NCBI GenBank assembly: GCA_902805475.1
Contig: CADCSX010000023.1
Location: forward strand, 1,984,001 to 2,048,000
Length of the DNA: 64,000 nucleotides
Reading direction: 5' to 3'
Source: Entonaema liquescens
Taxonomy: Eukaryota > Ascomycota > Sordariomycetes > Xylariales > Xylariaceae
Below the pieces are notes generated by a model. That model worked only from the letters and a program-made list of their open reading frames with translations. It had not been told where the DNA came from and searched no databases. This document shows, piece after piece, positions 57,300-64,000 of this stretch. Every line of letters starts with the position of its first letter. The first letter of the stretch is position 1. A program made the translations under genes and the position numbers.

Positions 57300-58568
57300 A
57301 TGGCACCAGAAAAAGATAGTCTCGAGATCAGCCGACTTCCACCGGCGGTGCTACCGGGATTAAAGAGCTCACACGATGCGCAAGGCAACGAGGGACAATC
57401 CCATCCTAACTCCATCGATTCGATCACACCCGGTAGACAGGTCCTGCTACGACACCAGCGACTGCTGCTCGCGCCTGTGACCCCAACCCCAGACCCAACC
57501 ATGATTGCCATGACTCAGTCGAGCGAGAAGACTCCGGTGAACGGACGCTCACTAGCCGGAAGCAGGATGTCTATGAAGATGGAGCACATGAGAGATGTAT
57601 GGACTAGTAAGTGCTAGACTTTAAACCTTTTCGTTACTTTCGCGCTTGACGGTACAATAACAGAGAGAAAGAAATGACGATAAAGGGAAACGACACTATG
57701 CTAACTTACCCTCTCTATCACTAGATCTCAAGCGTAGAGTTACTCCTCAGCAGTACCCCCACGCCTGGCTCCTCTTCCTGGCCATCATTACGATTGCGAC
57801 CGGTGCTATCATCGGTGAGTTTGAAGATTTATTTGCTTACCCTACCCCATTACTTATGGTCGTTGGAAATATCTAATGGAGTTTGGCTAATAAATAGTGC
57901 TTCTGCGTATAGCCGGATGGTGCGGCCTCGCCGTCGAGACGATGAACCACTTAGAATTGATAGGCACTTCGACGGCCGCCCCGAAGACTGGACCGCCTGC
58001 ACAACCAAACTTGGAGGTTACTAAAAAGTTCGACGTTACGGACAGTGGTATGCTAGGACTTGAGTCCGCGGCGCTTGGCGTGGGAATAGTTACGGGAGGT
58101 AAGTTTATTCCTGCTTGCATCTAGGATTTTGAATTAACAAGGACCTAAGCTATGACTCCGTCGGGAGTAGATGGACGAAACATCGTATCCGACCACCTTA
58201 CAGACTTGACTCCTACCGATGGACTTACAACAATGACAGCCGTGGGAAGGGACCTTGTTACCACTGTTTATGTTACTGTTACAGGAAACCCTGAGCCGAC
58301 TTCCACTCCCCTTTTGGGCGAGAGCAAGGGCACAAGCGCAAGTGAAATCACAAGCCATGGCAAGACCCCAACGATGTCTATGACTACAGCACCCACTGCA
58401 TCGACAAGCACAGATGAACCTCAGAAGTACTGCCCCAACTCTGAGCGCCCTCTGATCTGGACGCCCTGCGTCGACCACCCGACCTCAGCTGCATCCTACG
58501 GAGTGTCCAACCCTTTTTTGGTTGCGCGTCGTGCTTTGGTAGCCTTGTGGAAGACTATTACAGGCTAA
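57300..58568 (+). CDS. single-pass membrane protein with Ser/Thr-rich outer part, unknown role
   Basis: Four exons, 57300-57606, 57725-57814, 57898-58098 and 58150-58568, join in phase (GTAAGT, GTGAGT and GTAAGT donors; 51-118 bp introns) to 338 residues. The N-terminal 110 residues are polar and probably cytosolic, followed by KRRV and one strong hydrophobic segment (AWLLFLAIITIATGAIIVLL, about 117-136). The C-terminal part is rich in Thr, Ser and Pro with two Cys near the end, as in O-glycosylated cell-surface proteins. The positive charge before the helix suggests a type II topology. I do not recognise a family. Three consistent introns and good codon use support the gene. Confidence 0.75.
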
Positions 58569-60518
58569 AGGGGGATAGAAACGGCATGGCGAACAATATC
58601 GTACACTCATCTCCTCTGATACTGGAGTATGGGTATGTGAAGATCCAATAGGGATCTTTCCAGGGAGTTGGGCGTACGTTTGATCATGACGAGGGAGAGC
58701 CCAGGGGAGTCCAGCTTAGCAGGAGGCTATAGTTACTATTGGTGCGTAGACCTTTTATGGTTTTGCCTCGTTGATAATGTGCAGATGAAAGCAGGATTGG
58801 ATTCCCCGTCTATAAGGAGGCCTGGTTATTAATTCTATCTTTCTAACCTTGTACATGTATTTTCAATGCGGTGAAGGTGAGACACTAATCCAATGAGCAT
58901 CGATGAATAATGAGTGTTTTTATTTGAGATTTGCATTTCTATGAGGAAAACTTGAAAAAAAAAAAAAAAAAAGGGAGAGAGAAAAGAAGCAACAAAAGAG
59001 ACTAGGTTAGCTAGCTTGTTAATTGTCAGTTAATCACCTAAGGTTTCCTATACTTTACGATAGTTCGTACTATCCTATAGATTAATGTTCAACGTTGCTA
59101 TTATTCGAGGATCTTAAAAGTTCTCAACGAGTAATGCAATTCGTTAGCTTCCATTGGTGTATTCTCTTATAGCTTTTCTATCAAGTTTTACAAGAGCTCG
59201 GGTAACAGAATACTACTATAGCATTGTCCCGTATCGAAAATGTCAGCCGGCCAATGATAGGTGTTAGGCGTTAGGAGCACGCAATTTTCTCCGCTGCAAA
59301 GGAGAGATGCCGTGTTGGTACCTACTACCAACCTATGCGGATCATTATACATATGTTCCCGAGATCTAACGTACCAATGGATAATGGATGGTGTTGCCGC
59401 ATTTCTTTTTTGTTTCGTCTCCGCACCTATATGCAGTATGCTATGCGTGGACATTCGGTCACCCGTCGGTGCCTCACTTTACCGCTGATTAGTGATGTTT
59501 ATGTTTTTGGGTCGGTCTGGCTGTTTCGGATACGCAAGCGTAGATTTTTAATTGTGAGAGATACATATTGAGAGTTGGTGTTAATGATGTAAAATCTCTA
59601 CAGAAATATTTGTATTAGTTAAATTGTATTAGTTAAATAATATGATACATACATGTAAGTAACTTATATGATATTGATTACATACCTATTACCCTCGCTC
59701 CTAAACCGGAACAACCCGAACGAGCTCGGCCTACGTCGGAGCTCCGGATATTTAAGCAGCTTTTTTTGAATTATGCCGGAATTTGAACCAATGCGGGGAC
59801 TCTGTCCCACCACGCCCATCCGCGGCTTTTAAATTCTCTCGATGGCGTCAGAGGCTAAGGTAAGCTAAGGTAAGAACTATATACTAATGTATAGGTATAA
59901 TGTATATACCTATATTAGGTACATACTACATAATGTAATCTATCTAACCCATCTAACCCTAGCTTCATGCAGGTAGGGACGGCAAGGGTCAACTATTAAT
60001 GATTACGTACCTAGTTCTTAGTTCTTTTTACCTTCCTATCTTTTTTTCATCGCCGAAGTTTGCCCACTTCCCGAGTCCTACAAGCAAAAACTTCGAGGTA
60101 CCGAGTTACCAATCTAGACTCATATGAGGAGTCAAGTCCCCTTTACATACATGTAGTATATCTACCTATTATTAATCCTCCAGGCCCCCCCCTCCATCTT
60201 CCCGCTATCTCACATGCATTAGATGTATCAGATGTAGATACTATCCCTTATGGAGGTAAGTGAAAACTACCCACACAATTTGTATCCGAATCCGTCTGGT
60301 GAGCTTGTACATAAGGTGAGGGAGATACGAGGTGGGATATGATATAGAAAGTAGTACACAATCAATATACCCTTTTCCTTTTCCTCTTTTTCTTTTTCTT
60401 ATCCCGTTACTTTCGTTACCTTTCCGTGCTCCCCGCTTCCCTCTCCCCCGTCTGCTTTCCTCCCCTCTACCAAACTTGCTCAGGCCATAGACGAGAGAGA
60501 GACGATATATATCATACA
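58569..60518. other. intergenic, no gene seen
   Basis: 1.9 kb with an A18 tract (58955-58972), AT-rich DNA around 59600-59950 and a long C/T-rich stretch (about 60365-60480) directly before the GT8 start, typical of fungal core promoters. Confidence 0.5.
60365..60480 (+). promoter_or_regulatory. pyrimidine-rich core promoter of the GT8 gene
   Basis: Long CCTTTTCC/CTTTTT tracts end about 40 bp before the ATG at 60519. Pyrimidine stretches of this type mark start-site regions in TATA-poor fungal promoters. Confidence 0.4.
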
Positions 60519-61626
60519 ATGGTGAGCAACGGCGTTACAAACGGCCATAACGGCATCAAGAATGGCGACGACGAGAACGGCTGGTACGATCCGACTAAGA
60601 TTTGGACGACTCTGCTGACGAATCGCGGTTACTTTGGTGGCTTGCTGGTCCTTCACCACTCTTTACGCCGACATCGCAGCAAGTATCGTCTCGTCGTAAT
60701 GGTGACTCGCGCCGTCGAAGAAGACACCGAGTATATGGAAGCTTTCGCTGCTGCTGGTATCCCTACTATAGTTGTTGACAAGATTGAGCCGGCACCCCGC
60801 GATGGCAAGATTAATAAGGGGACGTGGGAGAAGTTGGCTCCGTGGTCGTTTACACAGTACGAGGTAATGATCCAATGACTGGCGTATTTTCTTATTTTAA
60901 CATACATATAAAATTGCCTGTATATGTCATACTCGTTTTATATAAGAGTCAAGAGCTGACCGGGGCCGTGTTTTCCAACAGCGTGTTGTCCTTCTCGATA
61001 GCGACCAGGTCATCCTGCAAAATATCGATGACATGATGGAGGTCGACATCCCCGAGGGCTGGATCGCAAGCACCCACGCCTGTACTTGCAACCCACGGAA
61101 GCTGCCGCACTACAGCAAGGACTGGGTCCCAGCCAACTGCGCCTTCACGGCCGCGGACCACCAAACGGGCCAACCCGCCCCCATTACGCCCCAGAGCCCT
61201 AACAACCACCACCTGCTTAACAGCGGCACGGTTATCCTACAGCCTTCCAAGGCGCAATTCGACGAGCTGATCGACGCCATGAACACCCACCCAGACGTGC
61301 CCAATATGCTCTTCTTCGACCAGGATTTATTGGCTATCGTGTACCGCGGCCGGTGGAAGCCTCTGCCCTACCACTACAACGCCCTGAAACCTATGCGCGC
61401 ATGCCACAGCGGCCTTTGGCGAGACGAGCATGTTAAGATCCTCCATTATATCCTAAACAAGCCCTGGAAGAGCCGCAGCTACGACACTAAGGATACAATC
61501 GAGTCGACGCATAAGTTGTGGTGGGACGAGTACGCGCAGGTGGAGAAGGAGTGGACGGAGAGCGCGGACGAGCGGAAGAAGGAATTGTGGAGGAATGTGG
61601 TTGTGCCTGTCGTTGCGCAGGAATGA
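60519..61626 (+). CDS. glycosyltransferase family 8 protein (glycogenin/galactinol-synthase-like)
   Basis: GT8 enzymes move a sugar from a nucleotide donor and retain the anomeric bond. Exons 60519-60863 and 60982-61626 join in phase over a 118-bp intron; 329 residues. The N-terminus is Asn/Gly-rich (NGVTNGHNGIKNGDDENG), then the Rossmann part IWTTLLTNRGYFGGLLVLHHSL and VVMVTRAVEED. The metal-binding DxD is Asp121-Ser-Asp123 in VVLLDSDQVILQNID. HLLNSGTVILQPS and MLFFDQDLLAIVY are the later GT8 motifs. No long C-terminal glycogen-synthase-binding tail is present, so it is probably not a classic glycogenin; the acceptor is unknown. There is no signal peptide, so it is likely cytosolic. Confidence 0.88.
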
Positions 61627-62074
61627 ATTTTCTTTGATGAGGATTTATGAGCTTATGTTTGAGATTAGAGGGGAGAGGGAAGGCGAACATGTATACCATT
61701 GGGTTTAATCAGGGGCATGGTAGAGATATATGGAGATATATGAGATATCTAACTTGGTTTGGACTTGTACGCGAGCAAGCTAGCATGGAGCAAGGGGCCC
61801 AATGTTGGATCAATAGATAGCGAGCGAGTAAGCAGACAGACAGATGAAGCGTCATGAGCAATTAACGACGATCTACGATGGATGGCTATTGTGTACGTCT
61901 TGGGTCAGGTGTGCCTGATAATACGTTGTTTTTATCGTTGGTGAGTTTTGTGATCTGGATCAGACTTGACGTAAATGCTCCCCTGAATGTCCTCTGTGGT
62001 AGGTATATGGGTATATACATATGCTAAGGCCTCGCTATCTACGTATGCATACCGCCATGGGTAGGTAAGTTAAG
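61627..62074. other. convergent 3' spacer
   Basis: 448 bp between the converging GT8 and YggS-family genes; no feature seen. Confidence 0.55.
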
Positions 62075-63344
62075 TTATACCCTAATCTTAGCCTCGTTCT
62101 TCGGGCCCCTCGCGCCAAACAACGTGCTCCCGACACGCACCTCGTCGCTCCCCGCAACAATAGCGCCTTCAAAGTCCTCACTCATACCCATGCTCAGCTC
62201 CAAGTCCTCGGGCTTCAACCCGAGCTCGGAAGCGACCAAGTCCCGCTGCTCGCGCAGACAAAGGAAGTCCTCGTTCTCGGTGTCCGGGGTGGTGGCTACG
62301 CTGCGGGCGATGGCGCCGATGGTCATCAGGCCCAGCAGGTGCAGGTTCGGCAGGGCGGAGACGGCGCGGCAGAGAGACACGGTGGCGGCGCCGGGGGCGC
62401 AGCCGGATTTCGTGGACTCGCCGGAGGTGTTGACTTGGATGTGGATGTTGATCTTGCCTGGGGAGTCGGGGGAGTTGGAGGAAGATGGTGGGGGGAGGGA
62501 GGCCAGGAAGTCCCCCCGGTATTTGTCGAGGAGTTGGGCTTTTTTCTCCGTGTCGATGCTCGACACGCTGAAGAGGTTGGGGATTTTGGCGAGGGATTTG
62601 CAGTGGCCTGGGGGTTGTGTTAGTGAGTGCGTGAGTGAGTGAGATTTGGTGAAGGGTATGTAGCGCCGGTGAAGAACTAGGGGGTAGTGTGTTAGGGGGA
62701 AGACGTTCTATTTCATGCTTTCTTGTAGTTCTGTAACAATATCTTGCCATTTGCTCTCCTCTCCTCTTGTCATAATAATATAGCATGATATTCCTCAACC
62801 CTATTCAATATACGGGGCCAAGATTGGGTAAAAAGGCTCAAGAATGAATTCCTTACCGGACTGTAAGCCGCCAATGAAGTGCCATTGTATATTCCGTGGC
62901 AGAAGCTCTGCCTTCTGGCTCAACTCCTGGGCATAGTTTTCGCCGAAGTGAAGCTGCGGCGGCGAGGCCTGTTGCACCAAAGCAAGTATATCGTTGGCTG
63001 GCTTCAGCTTTGAGACGGCGACTAAGCGGACCTGAAAGGAATGGTGTTAGTTGAGCTTGTTTATCTGGATATAGAGTCAAGAAACTCGTCAGTGGGTTAA
63101 AGCGGTGTAGGACATAATATAAGTTCGGTATAGGTGAACTGGATAAGTAGAAATAAAATGAGATCAAAAAATGAGATCAACTCCAATATGTATGACCCCT
63201 TAACAAGTCAAAGCTACCGAGGGGCTTCTTGTGACTTACATCCCGGCCGTTAGCCACGGCGGCGATTCGCTCTCGTACAGTTTTGATCTGTGATACCAGA
63301 GCGGCGGCTCTTTGCGGGTCAATTTTCATCTCTGCGTCCGTCAT
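62075..63344 (-). CDS. PLP homeostasis protein, YggS/PLPBP family
   Basis: Pyridoxal-phosphate-binding protein that keeps free PLP in balance; no enzyme activity is known for the family. Exons 63344-63240, 63031-62857 and 62607-62075 join in phase (introns 208 and 249 bp) to 270 residues. The PLP lysine is Lys43 in VAVSKLKP. Other marks are LHFGENYAQELSQKAELL, IQWHFIGGLQS, the NTSGESTKSGC loop, LLGLMTIG and the phosphate-binding end LSMGMSEDFEGAI...SDEVRVGSTLFG. A Ser/Pro-rich insert (PPPSSSNSPDSPG) precedes IHIQVNTSGE. The gene is intact; yeast YBL036C is the counterpart. Confidence 0.94.
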
Positions 63345-64000
63345 TGTAGACCCATAAGTCTACTTTATGAGTTTACAACCACAGAATATATAGAAGTTAG
63401 TCGAATGTGGTATTGCGAGTTGAGCACGCGACTTGTCAGCTACCTCTTTAATAAGAGTCATGAGTATGTATTACATTTATTATGTACCTAACCCAAGTTC
63501 ATATTAACTAAGGAAAAATACCACTAAGAAGATAAATACAGTGTACACACTGTCTAATACGCATTATAGTTTAGATTCAGATTCGTTAATATAATTCTTA
63601 GAAAAATATTATAATACTAGGAGCTCAAAGGTTAATTGGAAGTTGAATGAAGTAGTCCCTCTATTTTACTTATGATTTTAGAAAATAATGCTGATGGAGT
63701 GTGTGATGGTGGTCAATCTGAGAGGTGCTAGTAGTTGAACTCCCCCCTATGCACGCTTTATAGCATAATATATAGTTACTATCGCATCACCGATAGGTTA
63801 AATCGAATATAAGGATCCAGTTTTCCTTCTGAGTAGTAAAAGTACTATTCGCTGTGGCATTGTAACTTCCATATATCAAGATCTAATCTGCATAGCATGC
63901 AAGAACTAACGATGCAATTCCCTCTAATAGGAGGGTTTGCACATGGCTGTGCCCAGATATCGATAAGAAGTGCAGGCGGTTAGATATCGATAAGATAATA
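63345..64000. other. intergenic to window end
   Basis: AT-rich DNA upstream of the YggS-family gene. GATATCGATAAGA occurs twice near 63955-63996. No gene is seen. Confidence 0.5.

Noticed and set aside
62178..62798. 206-codon minus-strand frame rich in Pro/His/Arg
   Set aside because: It is a shifted frame of the YggS-family exon with low-complexity composition.

Overview
This window is nuclear DNA of a filamentous ascomycete, most likely a Sordariomycete. Genes carry many short GT..AG introns (about 50-250 bp) with fungal donors (GTAAGT, GTATGT, GTGAGT). Several products are typical of Pezizomycotina: an AA9 copper monooxygenase, a Zn2Cys6 regulator, a 2EXR-domain protein and a peptidase S51 secreted protein. 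Spacers hold short TAGGTA/ACCTAC-type repeats. There is no rRNA, CRISPR array or prokaryote-like operon. The lineage call is inference.

Layout. 1-24.5 kb is gene-bearing, mostly on the minus strand: a sugar transporter cut by the window edge, an S51 peptidase (+), a 2EXR protein (+, frame broken), a small SAT4-like membrane protein, an SCP2-type thiolase, a Zn2Cys6 regulator (frame broken), an AA9 LPMO (frame broken near its C-terminus), tRNA-Asp with a 10-nt intron, the copper chaperone ATX1, the ribosome-quality-control factor RQC1/TCF25, the mitochondrial phosphate carrier MIR1 and an 83-residue membrane protein. 24.5-46.9 kb is a gene desert of about 22 kb. Its middle part is rich in microsatellites, and it ends with a 651-bp transposon-like element that has 72-bp inverted repeats and five CACGTG boxes. 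46.9-63.3 kb is gene-dense and mostly housekeeping: ARPC5 (Arp2/3 complex), a large C2H2 protein with an in-frame TAG, the complex I assembly factor NDUFAF5 (frame broken twice), AP-2 alpha-adaptin, a single-pass membrane protein, a GT8 glycosyltransferase and a YggS/PLPBP protein.

The genes do not form an evident pathway or metabolite cluster. Three act in or around mitochondria (MIR1, NDUFAF5, probably the 83-residue protein). Two act at the actin/endocytic cortex (ARPC5, AP-2 alpha). LPMO, the copper chaperone and the sugar transporter fit plant-polysaccharide use, but nothing ties them together beyond location.

Two signals deserve attention. (1) Four genes each become a complete family member if one or two single bases were lost, always a loss and often in a short homopolymer. 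Six such sites suggest systematic base loss in the assembly rather than decay. (2) The C2H2 gene is interrupted only by a TAG at a position that is aromatic in nearly all its repeats. The A of this TAG sits at the loop edge of a small hairpin with U at -1, as in the A-to-I mRNA editing sites known from sexual development of Sordariomycetes, where UAG becomes UGG (Trp).
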